A DNA stretch of 64,000 nucleotides from Paenibacillus tritici (lineage in GTDB: Bacteria; Bacillota; Bacilli; Paenibacillales; Paenibacillaceae): NCBI RefSeq assembly GCF_013204885.1, contig NZ_JABMKX010000001.1, positions 1-64,000 on the forward strand, in the 5' to 3' direction. This document shows positions 7,766 to 15,618 of this stretch, one piece after another; position 1 is the stretch's first letter; each line of letters opens with the position of its first letter. The notes under the pieces were generated by a model. The model made no database searches, had not been told where the DNA came from, and saw only the letters and a program-made list of their open reading frames with translations. The translations under genes and the position numbers were made by a program.

Positions 7766-8616
7766 TTACAGAAGTTCCAGTTGGATTATCCCTGTTGTCA
7801 GCGGGCTATTGCCTGCATCCCGAGCTGCTGACACTGCGGGGCGGCTCGCTTAAGCCGGTGGCCTTTCCGGCAGGGTACGCCCTGATCCGGCATCCGAAGT
7901 ACGGGCCGATCCTGTTCGATACCGGCTACAGCGCGCGATTCTTCCGGGAGACGGCGAGTTTGCCTGCCTTGCTATACCGTAAGATCACCCCGGTAGTCTA
8001 CCGGGACGAAGAGAGTGCAGCCCGCCGGTTAGAGGAAGGCGGGATCACTCCGGGAGATGTACGCTATGTAGTGCTCTCGCACTTCCATGCCGACCATATC
8101 GGCGGTGTACGGGATTTCCCGCAGGCGCAGTTTATTTATCTGCGGAAGTCTTACGATGCTGTAAGCAGACTGGGTCCGGTCCGGGCGACGAAGGCTGGAT
8201 TCCTCCCGGGGCTGCTGCCGGATGACTTCAATCTGCGTTCATTGCCGCTGGATGAATATTCGGCTATGCGTCCGCTGCCGGAAGGGCTTCCGTTCACAGA
8301 GGCTTATGATCTGCTGGGAGACGGCAGCCTGCTGGCCGTAGAGCTGTCGGGCCATGCCGCAGGAATGATCGGCCTATTCGTATCGACCGCCGAGCATGAT
8401 TATCTGCTCTGCGCAGATACGGTCTGGTCCAGCCGGGCTTTCCGGGAGAACCGCAAGCCGCACCCGGCGGCCGGATTGATTATGTCCAGCCGTGCAGAGT
8501 ACAACCACAATTTCGAGCGGCTGCGCCGGATCCATGAACAGCTTCCGGCACTGCGGATTGTGCCCAGCCATTGCCGCGAGGCGCTCGCGCTCTGGGGAAC
8601 AGGAAGTGTGAAATGA
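7762..8616 (+). CDS. Metallo-beta-lactamase-fold hydrolase, lactonase-like
   Basis: A 284-residue MBL-fold enzyme. His107, His109, Asp111 and His112 lie in SHFHADHIGG; a further His in LSGHAAGMIG and an Asp in LLCADTVW complete a two-metal site, and a late His (PSHC) closes it. The layout is that of the AHL-lactonase/AiiA-like group, which opens lactone rings, though thioester and other ester hydrolases share it. The start is ATG 7762 (overlapping the previous stop as ATGA, with GGAGGG upstream), not the in-frame ATG at 7744. In this operon it could hydrolyse an acyl thioester or a beta-lactone; this is inference. Confidence 0.87.
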   Translation: MITEVPVGLSLLSAGYCLHPELLTLRGGSLKPVAFPAGYALIRHPKYGPILFDTGYSARFFRETASLPALLYRKITPVVYRDEESAARRLEEGGITPGDVRYVVLSHFHADHIGGVRDFPQAQFIYLRKSYDAVSRLGPVRATKAGFLPGLLPDDFNLRSLPLDEYSAMRPLPEGLPFTEAYDLLGDGSLLAVELSGHAAGMIGLFVSTAEHDYLLCADTVWSSRAFRENRKPHPAAGLIMSSRAEYNHNFERLRRIHEQLPALRIVPSHCREALALWGTGSVK

Positions 8617-9929
8617 AGCGGATGAGGCTGGTTATTACCCATTATATTCTTACCAAGTGGGGCAGACGCTGGAAGAACCGGACCGAGCTGGAACGCTGGC
8701 AGGAGAAGCGTATCCGGCGTCAAGTGGACAAGGTGCGGCTGCATTCCAAATTCTACAGGGAGCAGTGGGCTGGTATTCCTTCAGCAGAATGGCGCAGCTT
8801 CCCCATCATTGAGAAGTCCCGGATGATGGAGAATTTCGATGAACTCAATACGGCAGGCATTACGAAGGAGCAGGCCTTTGCCGAGGCCTATGAAGCCGAG
8901 AACAGCAGGGATTTCAAGCCTACGCTGCAAGGCGTGACCGTCGGGTTGTCTTCGGGAACCTCCGGGAACCGGGGGATTTTTCTGGTCGGAGAAGAAGAAC
9001 AGGCAGCCTGGACCGGTACCGTGCTGGCGAAGCTTCTGCCGGGAGGGCTGTGGAAGCGGGCGAGGATTGCTTTTTTCCTGCGGGCGAACAGCAATCTGTA
9101 TGAATCTGTGAAGCAGGGACGGCTGCAGTTCCGATATTTCGATCTGCTGGAGCCGCTTCCGCAGCTCTTGGCCCGTATGAAGGAATACCGGCCGGATATC
9201 TGGATTGCCCCGCCTTCCATGCTGCGTCTGCTGGCTGAGGCTCAGCATTCAGGCAGCTTGAATCTGACACCGCGCAGAATGATTGCCGTTGCGGAAGTGC
9301 TCGACCCGCTGGACCGGCAGCATATTGAGCAGACCTTCGGGCAGAAGGTGCATCAGGCCTATCAGTGCACCGAAGGATTCCTGGGTTCAACCTGCAGTCA
9401 CGGGACGCTGCATCTCAATGAAGACATTGTACATATTGACAAAGAAGTGCTGGACGGGGAATCCCGCCGCTTCGTGCCGGTCGTGACTGATTTCTCCAGA
9501 ACCGTGCAGCCCATCATCCGCTACCGGCTGAATGATATTCTGACCGAGGCGGCGGAGCCGTGTCCCTGCGGATCGTTATATACGGCCATTGAGCGGATTG
9601 AGGGCCGCTGTGATGATATCCTGTATCTGCCGCATGTCTCTGACGGCCATCTGGTCACAGTGTTCCCGGATTTCATTACCCGGGCTGTGCTGGCGGCTTC
9701 GGCAGAGATTGAGCATTACAGGGCGATTCAGCACAGCCCGCAGGAGCTGGAGATTTCGTATCGCACGCGGCCCGGCAGCAATGAAGATACGGAGCGGCAG
9801 ATTGCGGATGAACTGACACGCCTGTTCAACAGGCTGTCCTGTACTCCCCCACTTCTGACGTTCAGCGCCTACAGCTTCGTGCCGGGCAGGCTGAAGCTGC
9901 GCCGGGTGGAGAGGGGCTGGAAGCTGTGA
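8613..9929 (+). CDS. CapK/PaaK/F390-synthetase-like adenylate-forming enzyme
   Basis: A 438-residue member of the ANL superfamily of the F390 synthetase-related type. The phosphate-binding loop GLSSGTSGNRG is at 111-121, an AE-type motif follows (YQCTEGFLGSTC near 268), and IIRYRLNDI near 306 gives the adenylate-binding Arg/Asp; a CPCGS patch follows. It lacks the long C-terminal domain of typical acyl-CoA ligases. These enzymes adenylate a carboxylate. ATG 8613 overlaps the previous stop by four bases. It may supply the activation step that OleC performs in olefin operons. Confidence 0.85.
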   Translation: MKRMRLVITHYILTKWGRRWKNRTELERWQEKRIRRQVDKVRLHSKFYREQWAGIPSAEWRSFPIIEKSRMMENFDELNTAGITKEQAFAEAYEAENSRDFKPTLQGVTVGLSSGTSGNRGIFLVGEEEQAAWTGTVLAKLLPGGLWKRARIAFFLRANSNLYESVKQGRLQFRYFDLLEPLPQLLARMKEYRPDIWIAPPSMLRLLAEAQHSGSLNLTPRRMIAVAEVLDPLDRQHIEQTFGQKVHQAYQCTEGFLGSTCSHGTLHLNEDIVHIDKEVLDGESRRFVPVVTDFSRTVQPIIRYRLNDILTEAAEPCPCGSLYTAIERIEGRCDDILYLPHVSDGHLVTVFPDFITRAVLAASAEIEHYRAIQHSPQELEISYRTRPGSNEDTERQIADELTRLFNRLSCTPPLLTFSAYSFVPGRLKLRRVERGWKL

Positions 9930-11071
9930 AGAGCAGAGTGATTCAATATGACAGTGATTCCGTTGCCCTGCTGGATTGGCCCGATACGGAGTACGGGCAA
10001 TATGCCAGGGAGTATCTTACGCCGCTGATGGAACGGGGAGCGCAACCTTTTATTGCCAATGTGAGTACAACAGTTAAGGTGTTGACTGTCGATGGTCTGC
10101 CCGTTCCGATTACGGTGAACGAGAAGGACTATAATAATTCCTATGTGTGCTCGCCCTACACCCACTATGTCAGCTATGCGCGTGAGGAGCTGGCTCTGCT
10201 CAATAACCGGATGCTCGAAGGCCTGCTGTCGTTCATGCTCACAGGGATCGGCCGGGTGCTGAGACAAGCCCGCTTCAACCGGGTGATTCAGGTGAACAAC
10301 TGGCTGCTGTCCACCAATCTGTATCCTGCGTTAAGTGCAGAGCAGCTGACCGAAATCTTGGATTACCTGCGGCACATCTATCCGGGTTATACCTTAATGT
10401 ACCGTTCTCTGAGCCGCGAGACTTCGGGAGAATTCATCGACAGACTGCAAGCGTATGGCTGCAAGCTGGTTCCCAGCCGGCAGATTTACCTGCTCCAGCC
10501 GGACACCTCCGGCTCCAAAGCCAGATGGCTGGTCAAACGCGACCGGAGTCTGCTGGCGAAACACGGTTACACCGAGGTATCCCCCGAGGAGATCACACCG
10601 GAAGACATTCCCCGGATCGTGGAGCTGTACAGACTGCTGTACATTGATAAATATTCGGCCCACAATCCGCAGTTTACCGAAGCCTTCATCGCCCTGGCGC
10701 TGGAACGGCGGACACTGAAGGTCCACGGGCTGCGCAGAGAAGGACGGCTGGATGCGGTACTTGGCTTCTATGAGCGGGAGGGGGCGATGACAGCGCCTTT
10801 GTTCGGTTATGATACAGGTCTGCCCCAGTCTCTCGGACTCTACCGTATGCTGTCTGCCGTACTGATCGGGCTTGCCGGGAGCAGAGAATTATTGCTGCAT
10901 GAGAGCTCCGGCGTGGGCCAGTTCAAGCGCAACCGGGGAGCGGCAGGAGCAACCGAATATTCTGCCGTGTACGACCGGGGGACCTCCTTGCTGAACCGCT
11001 GCGGCTGGTCGCTGCTGGAGCTGCTGCTCCGGAGGATCGGCATGCCGCTGATTCAGAAGCTTAAGTTATAA
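9926..11071 (+). CDS. GNAT/BioF2-like (FemAB-type) acyltransferase
   Basis: A 381-residue protein. The C-terminal half (about 200-350) has a GNAT-like fold pattern: ITPEDIPRIVELYRLLY, then RRTLKVHGLRREGRLDAVLGFYEREG, then ESSGVGQFKRNRGA, which resembles the end of BioF2/FemAB-type acyltransferases. The N-terminal half is not recognised. It starts with GTG at 9926 overlapping the stop of the adenylating enzyme (GTGA), so the two are translationally coupled. It may transfer the finished acyl chain to an amine; the acceptor is unknown. Confidence 0.7.
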   Translation: MKSRVIQYDSDSVALLDWPDTEYGQYAREYLTPLMERGAQPFIANVSTTVKVLTVDGLPVPITVNEKDYNNSYVCSPYTHYVSYAREELALLNNRMLEGLLSFMLTGIGRVLRQARFNRVIQVNNWLLSTNLYPALSAEQLTEILDYLRHIYPGYTLMYRSLSRETSGEFIDRLQAYGCKLVPSRQIYLLQPDTSGSKARWLVKRDRSLLAKHGYTEVSPEEITPEDIPRIVELYRLLYIDKYSAHNPQFTEAFIALALERRTLKVHGLRREGRLDAVLGFYEREGAMTAPLFGYDTGLPQSLGLYRMLSAVLIGLAGSRELLLHESSGVGQFKRNRGAAGATEYSAVYDRGTSLLNRCGWSLLELLLRRIGMPLIQKLKL

Positions 11072-11106
11072 TGAGGTCAAGTAGAATGAATTAAAGGAGG
11101 TGCAGC

Positions 11107-11979
11107 ATGAACTCTAATTCAAGCCCGCCCGACGATCATGAGCCAGTCGCACTGATCACCGGGACTTCCAGCGGGTTCGGGCTGCTGACAGCCCTTACGC
11201 TGGCCCGCAGGGGCTACCGGGTAATTGCCACTATGCGGGATCTCGGCCGCCAGACTGAGCTGCTTCAGCAGGCTGAACAAGCCGGTGTTCTGGAACGCAT
11301 TCATCTCATGACGCTGGATGTGACGGATGAAGCCTCGATTGCTTCCGCCCTTCAAGCGATTCTTGGGCGCTTCGGCAGAGTGGATGTGCTGGTGAACAAC
11401 GCCGGCTTTGCCGTAGGCGGGTTTGTGGAGGAAGTGGGCATGGCGGAATGGCGGCGGCAGATGGAGACCAATTTTTTCGGGCTGATTGCCGTCACGAAGG
11501 CCGTGCTTCCCCTAATGCGGGAACAGCGCAGCGGTCTGATCATTAACGTGAGCAGTGTCAGCGGCCTGACCGGGTTCCCGGGATATGGCCCGTATGCCGC
11601 CTCCAAGTTTGCAGTGGAGGGCTTCAGCGAGAGCCTGCGCCAGGAGATGCTATCTTTTGGCGTCCGCGTAGTGCTGGTTGAACCCGGTTCCTTCCGTACG
11701 CCCATCTGGGGCAAAGGCATTGCCGGAATCCATAGCAGGGAAGGCTCTCCCTATCAGACCCGGCTTGAAGAGGTGTTGCGATACTCCCGGCGGGCGTCCG
11801 AGACGGCTCCCGATCCGCAGGAGGTAGCTGAGCTCATTGGACGGATTACAGCCAAGCGAGCGCCCAGATTACGTTATCCGGTCGGCAGAGGCTCGCGTGT
11901 GCTGATTCTCGGCAAAGCCCTGCTTCCCTGGAAGCTGCTGGAGGGGATCATCTCGAAGTCACTGCGGGCGATGAAGTGA
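11107..11979 (+). CDS. Classical short-chain dehydrogenase/reductase
   Basis: A 290-residue classical SDR: TGTSSGFG near 18-25 for cofactor binding, NNAG near 97, the catalytic Ser in NVSSVSG and YGPYAASK carrying the Tyr/Lys pair near 162-166. The C-terminal helix (PWKLLEGIISKSLRAMK) is basic and amphipathic, perhaps membrane-associated. A perfect AAAGGAGGTG precedes ATG 11107 and the gene follows the acyltransferase after 35 bases, so it is most likely the last biosynthetic gene of the operon. The substrate is probably a keto or hydroxy intermediate of the same pathway. Confidence 0.88.
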   Translation: MNSNSSPPDDHEPVALITGTSSGFGLLTALTLARRGYRVIATMRDLGRQTELLQQAEQAGVLERIHLMTLDVTDEASIASALQAILGRFGRVDVLVNNAGFAVGGFVEEVGMAEWRRQMETNFFGLIAVTKAVLPLMREQRSGLIINVSSVSGLTGFPGYGPYAASKFAVEGFSESLRQEMLSFGVRVVLVEPGSFRTPIWGKGIAGIHSREGSPYQTRLEEVLRYSRRASETAPDPQEVAELIGRITAKRAPRLRYPVGRGSRVLILGKALLPWKLLEGIISKSLRAMK

Positions 11980-12012
11980 GCAGCGTCAACGGGGGAGGTT
12001 GTAGCGGCATGG

Positions 12013-12456
12013 TTGTATTGTATAAGATGGCAGAACAGAACAGGGGTGTATGCATTGCCGGGAACGGTTGAATTACATATTTGCTTTGATGAGCAAGGCC
12101 GCGAGATTGAGGTCCTGGATGTGACTCCGGTTGCCAAGGATACGTACCGGATGGAGGAAACGCCGATTTTTAACCCGGGGATCGGGCTTGGTGACATTAT
12201 CAGAGTGCGGGAACAGGAGGGCATAGCCTATTATGTAGAAACGGTGCAGAAATCCGGCCTTGTCCGGTACGCCTGGCTGCTCAGCAAAGAGGCGGCGGCT
12301 TCCAAGGAGGTCCGGAGCTTCACCGAACGGGTTACGGAGCATGAGGGAAGATGGGAGCAGATCTTCGGCGGTTTGCTGGTCGTTCATCTGCCCAAACATG
12401 CTGCACTGGATGCGGAACTGGAAATGTCACGGATTATTAAGCATTTTGAAGACTAA
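12013..12456 (+). CDS. DUF4265-like protein, start uncertain
   Basis: A protein of up to 147 residues. The pattern VAKDTYRMEETPIFNPGIGLGDIIRVREQEGIAYY matches the DUF4265 family of small proteins of unknown function. The start is unresolved: a good GGGGGAGG at 11991-11998 leads to ATG 12009, but that frame stops at about 12070; the DUF4265 frame is one base out and offers TTG 12013 or GTG 12046. Removing one G from the GGGG at 12043-12046 would join the two frames, so a single-base frameshift, real or an assembly error, is possible. It ends 26 bases before the signal peptidase gene. Confidence 0.6.
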   Translation: MYCIRWQNRTGVYALPGTVELHICFDEQGREIEVLDVTPVAKDTYRMEETPIFNPGIGLGDIIRVREQEGIAYYVETVQKSGLVRYAWLLSKEAAASKEVRSFTERVTEHEGRWEQIFGGLLVVHLPKHAALDAELEMSRIIKHFED

Positions 12457-12482
12457 TTATACGAATTCGAGGTGGAAGCACG

Positions 12483-12980
12483 ATGAGAAAATTTCTGAAG
12501 CAATGGGTGCCGAGTATCGCGATCGGTATTATTCTATCCCTGTTTATCCGGACTTACGTCGCTGAAGCAATGAGAGTGCCCACAGGCTCCATGATTCCTA
12601 CCATTGAGATAAACGACCGGCTGGTTGTGGACAAAATGCTCTGGAACTCCTCGCTCAAGCACGGCGATATTGTGGTGTTCCATCCGCCTGTTGCCGGTGA
12701 GGAGCATACAAGGTATGTGAAACGGCTGATCGGCCTGCCGGGAGATACGATTGAGATCAAAGAGGGCACCCTGTACCGCAACCATGAGGAAATTGCCGAG
12801 CCGTATCTCCAGGAAGCGATGACCTATACCTTCGGGCCGGTCACCGTTCCCGCAGACCACTATTTTTTCCTGGGCGATAACCGGAACGTCAGCTTTGACG
12901 GGCATTTGTGGGATACCCCGTTCGTAGGCAAGGATCAGCTGATTGGCAAAGTGCTGTTCGATGTGAATCAGTTGTTCTAG
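12483..12980 (+). CDS. lepB: Signal peptidase I (S26)
   Basis: A 165-residue type I signal peptidase with one N-terminal membrane helix (SIAIGIILSLFI), the catalytic Ser36 in PTGSMIPTI and Lys80 in RYVKRLIGLPGD, and the GDNRNVS box near 136. This is the short Gram-positive form. It cleaves signal peptides at the outer membrane face. GAGGTGGAAGCACG precedes ATG 12483. It is the last plus-strand gene before a convergent Dabb gene and may be read from the lipid operon or from its own promoter. Confidence 0.93.
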   Translation: MRKFLKQWVPSIAIGIILSLFIRTYVAEAMRVPTGSMIPTIEINDRLVVDKMLWNSSLKHGDIVVFHPPVAGEEHTRYVKRLIGLPGDTIEIKEGTLYRNHEEIAEPYLQEAMTYTFGPVTVPADHYFFLGDNRNVSFDGHLWDTPFVGKDQLIGKVLFDVNQLF

Positions 12981-12997
12981 CGCAGGGCAGGTGGAGG

Positions 12998-13303
12998 TTA
13001 CGGAAGAATCGGGTAATCCACGACGACAACGTTCTCTATAATCCCTTCCAGCATGGACACAAAACGCTGATGGGCCGGATGCGGGCCGTATTGGCGCAGG
13101 GCTTCCTGATCCTCAAAGGTCACGCGGAGCCCCAGTGTATAGCCGTGGATATTCTCCGTCTCCTCTGTCACATTAACGCCTGCCGTGAGGTCTGCAATAC
13201 CTGGGATTTGTCCCTTCAGCGCCCGCAGCGTGCTTAACAGACCTTCCTCCCGGCTTGGTTCATACTGATCATTGAATCTGAAGACTACCAGATGTTCATA
13301 CAT
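12998..13303 (-). CDS. Dabb family stress-response A/B barrel protein
   Basis: A 101-residue protein of the Dabb (dimeric alpha-beta barrel) family, with the typical opening MYEHLVVFRFND, a central IPGIADLTAGVNVTEETENIHGYTLGLRVTFED and the HPAHQRFVSML helix. Such proteins form small dimers and are often stress-induced; a catalytic role cannot be read here. It converges on the signal peptidase gene. GGAGGGAATC precedes the ATG on the minus strand. Confidence 0.85.
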   Translation of the reverse strand: MYEHLVVFRFNDQYEPSREEGLLSTLRALKGQIPGIADLTAGVNVTEETENIHGYTLGLRVTFEDQEALRQYGPHPAHQRFVSMLEGIIENVVVVDYPILP

Positions 13304-13608
13304 ATAGATTCCTCCCTAAGGTGTGGTGTACTGATGTAAGCGATTATACTACAATGGTCCATTGGTAGGAATAGTACCCCGTGAAACGGCTAATTACCTG
13401 GACGAAAGACAACGAAGTTAGGCTGAAAGGCGAGAGATTTGTCAAATGGCCCCGAACAGAATATGGAAAGGAGCCTAAAGACAGGGATTCATTGGAACTA
13501 GATTGCGGGGAGTTTGTGACTTTCACCGGATTGTTACTTTGCCGTCTGTTGACTATGATCAAGTGGAGAATTACGGAATATTCCTATAAATAAAAGGGGT
13601 GCTGAAAC
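13304..13608. other. Divergent intergenic region, no gene seen
   Basis: Between the divergent Dabb and HD-GYP genes. A GTG frame at 13381-13593 (70 codons) has no ribosome site and no recognisable pattern, so I do not call it. A TTGACT at about 13548 could be a -35 element for the HD-GYP gene. I compared it with the cyclic di-GMP riboswitch consensus from memory and saw no match. Confidence 0.5.
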
Positions 13609-14643
13609 TTGAAAGTACATGTCACGGATCTGAAGCACGGTGATTGTCTCATGGCAGACACTTTCAACGGTGTAGGTCTTCATGTTCTCCCCAAGGGGAC
13701 TCGTGTAGAACGCGAAGAAATTAGTATCCTGATCCGGCATAAAATTCACTATGTGGATATCGAGCCGCGCAGTGAGCTGCATCCGGACGCCGCACCAGAG
13801 CCCAGCCACGGGCTGCACGATGATTTTGATCTTGCCATTTTGAATTATGAGGGGATTTTTCTGGAAGCCCTGACTAAGGGCAGCTTCTCGCAGTCCGCAG
13901 TGGATGATACGCTGAAGCCGCTTCTGGAGACTTTGGCCGGGCAAAAGGATGTCGTCTCCCTGCTGCTCCTGCTGGACCGGGATGACATTGATACATATCA
14001 CCACTCTTTACAGGTGGGCTTATTATCCTATTATATTGCCGCGTGGATGGGTTACTCCAAGGAGGAGCGTTACCTGATCAGCCGTGCGGGTTACCTGCAT
14101 GATATCGGCAAAAGCCGGGTGCCCCTGTCGATTCTGAACAAGCAGGGTCCGCTCACGGAATCCGAGAAGGAGGAGCTGGCACGCCACACTTCCTATGGCT
14201 ATGATCTGATCCGCGGCTCCCAAATGGACGAGGTTACCGCGCTGGTAGCCCTTCAGCATCATGAATATGAGGATGGTTCAGGGTATCCCAACCAACTGGT
14301 CAAGCAAAAGATTCACCCCTATGCACAGATTGTCTCAGTAGCCAATATCTATATGTCGCTGACCACTTCTACTGCGAACCGGCCCAAGCAGGGGCTGGTT
14401 ACCGTGCTGCGTAAGGTGCATGAGATGGGCTTCGGCAAGCTGAACGAGACGGTGGTGCAGGCGCTTACCGGACATTTGCTGCCCAGCTTCGTCGGCAAGA
14501 ATGTCCAGCTCAGCAACGGGGAAGTCGGCATGATCGTGATGAATAACCCGCTGGACCTGTTCAAGCCGCTGGTTAAAGTGGGCGAAGGCTTCAGAGATTT
14601 GTCGCGTGAGCGCAGCTTGTCCATAGAAGAAGTCGTTAACTGA
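13609..14643 (+). CDS. HD-GYP domain phosphodiesterase
   Basis: A 344-residue protein. After an N-terminal beta-rich part (residues 1-60, MKVHVTDLKHGDCLMADTF type) comes an HD-GYP domain: HHSLQVGLLS, GYLHDIGKSRVP with the HD pair, and HHEYEDGSGYP with the GYP signature. HD-GYP proteins usually hydrolyse cyclic di-GMP; the metal-binding residues appear complete. No signal peptide or membrane segment. The start is TTG 13609 with AAGGGGTG upstream. A terminator follows, so it is a single-gene unit. Confidence 0.9.
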   Translation: MKVHVTDLKHGDCLMADTFNGVGLHVLPKGTRVEREEISILIRHKIHYVDIEPRSELHPDAAPEPSHGLHDDFDLAILNYEGIFLEALTKGSFSQSAVDDTLKPLLETLAGQKDVVSLLLLLDRDDIDTYHHSLQVGLLSYYIAAWMGYSKEERYLISRAGYLHDIGKSRVPLSILNKQGPLTESEKEELARHTSYGYDLIRGSQMDEVTALVALQHHEYEDGSGYPNQLVKQKIHPYAQIVSVANIYMSLTTSTANRPKQGLVTVLRKVHEMGFGKLNETVVQALTGHLLPSFVGKNVQLSNGEVGMIVMNNPLDLFKPLVKVGEGFRDLSRERSLSIEEVVN

Positions 14644-14689
14644 TATACCCGATAGAGTTGCGCTCCCCAGCGCGGCCTCCGGCCCTTCG

Positions 14690-14731
14690 GAACGGCCATA
14701 CTGTCCTTGCGGATGGTGTGGCTTTTTTGGT
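14690..14731 (+). terminator. Terminator after HD-GYP gene
   Basis: GGCCATACTGTCC pairs imperfectly with GGATGGTGTGGC and is followed by TTTTTT at about 14724-14729. Confidence 0.65.
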
Positions 14732-14862
14732 GTTCCTGAGATGATCCGGTGACCGGAGGAAGGTTTGTGTTCGCGTGATAGATTGGCTATGATTAATGAG
14801 AGATGGAAGACTTCCATAGAGATTCTAGTAATTCTGTGCAGCAGGATAAAGGAGAAATTAAG

Positions 14863-15618
14863 ATGAATACCGACAACCAGCTAGAGAAATTGAAGCAGCT
14901 CAAATACGAGCTTACCCGCTTCATGATGATCTACAAATTCGCCCTCGCCGAAATGGAGACCAAGATTGATATCCTCAAAGAGGAATTCCAGCTGCTCCAC
15001 GACTACAGTCCGATCGAGCATACCAAGTCCCGGCTGAAGTCCCCTGAGAGCATTATGAATAAAATGCTGCGCAAGAACAGCGAGCTGTCCCTGACGGAGA
15101 TCAGATCCAGTATTAAGGATATCGCCGGGCTGCGGATTACCTGTTCGTTCATTTCGGATATCTATCAGGTCAGCGCCATGCTGCAGAAGCAGGATGATCT
15201 CAAGGTGCTTGCGGTCAAAGACTATATCAAGAATCCGAAGCCAAACGGGTATCAGAGTCTGCATCTGCTGATCGAGGTTCCCGTATTTATGTCGGACTGT
15301 CAGGAGCATGTCTGTGTAGAGGTGCAGATCCGTACCATTGCTATGGATTTCTGGGCCAGTCTGGAGCACAAAATTTTCTATAAATACAGCCAGGCGGTTC
15401 CTGAGCATCTGACCCGTGAACTGAAGAATGCGGCGGACAAAGCGAATGCACTCGATCTGCAGATGGAGCGGCTGCACCGTGAAATTAAGGAAATCAAGGA
15501 CTCTCAGGAGGAGGAGGACTCTCTGTCCGGGCTGCGGGAGATTATCCTCAACAATCAGCAGTTCAATCTGCCAGCCAACTTCATTAAGCTGTTAAGGGAA
15601 GGGGACGATTCCAGATGA
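14863..15618 (+). CDS. Small alarmone synthetase (GTP pyrophosphokinase, RelA/SpoT nucleotidyltransferase domain)
   Basis: A 251-residue single-domain synthetase: SRLKSPESIMNKMLRK near 58, DIAGLRITCSFISDIYQV near 86, YIKNPKPNGYQSLHL near 122 and the EVQIRTIAMDFWASLEHK block near 152, all hallmarks of RelP/RelQ-type enzymes that make (p)ppGpp. It lacks the hydrolase and regulatory domains of long Rel. A coiled C-terminal tail follows. ATG 14863 with AAAGGAG upstream is preferred to the in-frame ATG 14803. Its stop overlaps the GH9 start (ATGA). Confidence 0.9.
   Translation: MNTDNQLEKLKQLKYELTRFMMIYKFALAEMETKIDILKEEFQLLHDYSPIEHTKSRLKSPESIMNKMLRKNSELSLTEIRSSIKDIAGLRITCSFISDIYQVSAMLQKQDDLKVLAVKDYIKNPKPNGYQSLHLLIEVPVFMSDCQEHVCVEVQIRTIAMDFWASLEHKIFYKYSQAVPEHLTRELKNAADKANALDLQMERLHREIKEIKDSQEEEDSLSGLREIILNNQQFNLPANFIKLLREGDDSR

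Noticed and set aside
13381..13593. 70-codon GTG frame before the HD-GYP gene
   Set aside because: No ribosome site, no recognisable pattern, lies in a divergent promoter region.
13304..13608. Cyclic di-GMP riboswitch before the HD-GYP gene
   Set aside because: Looked for because of the gene, but the conserved GEMM core and tetraloop receptor were not found.
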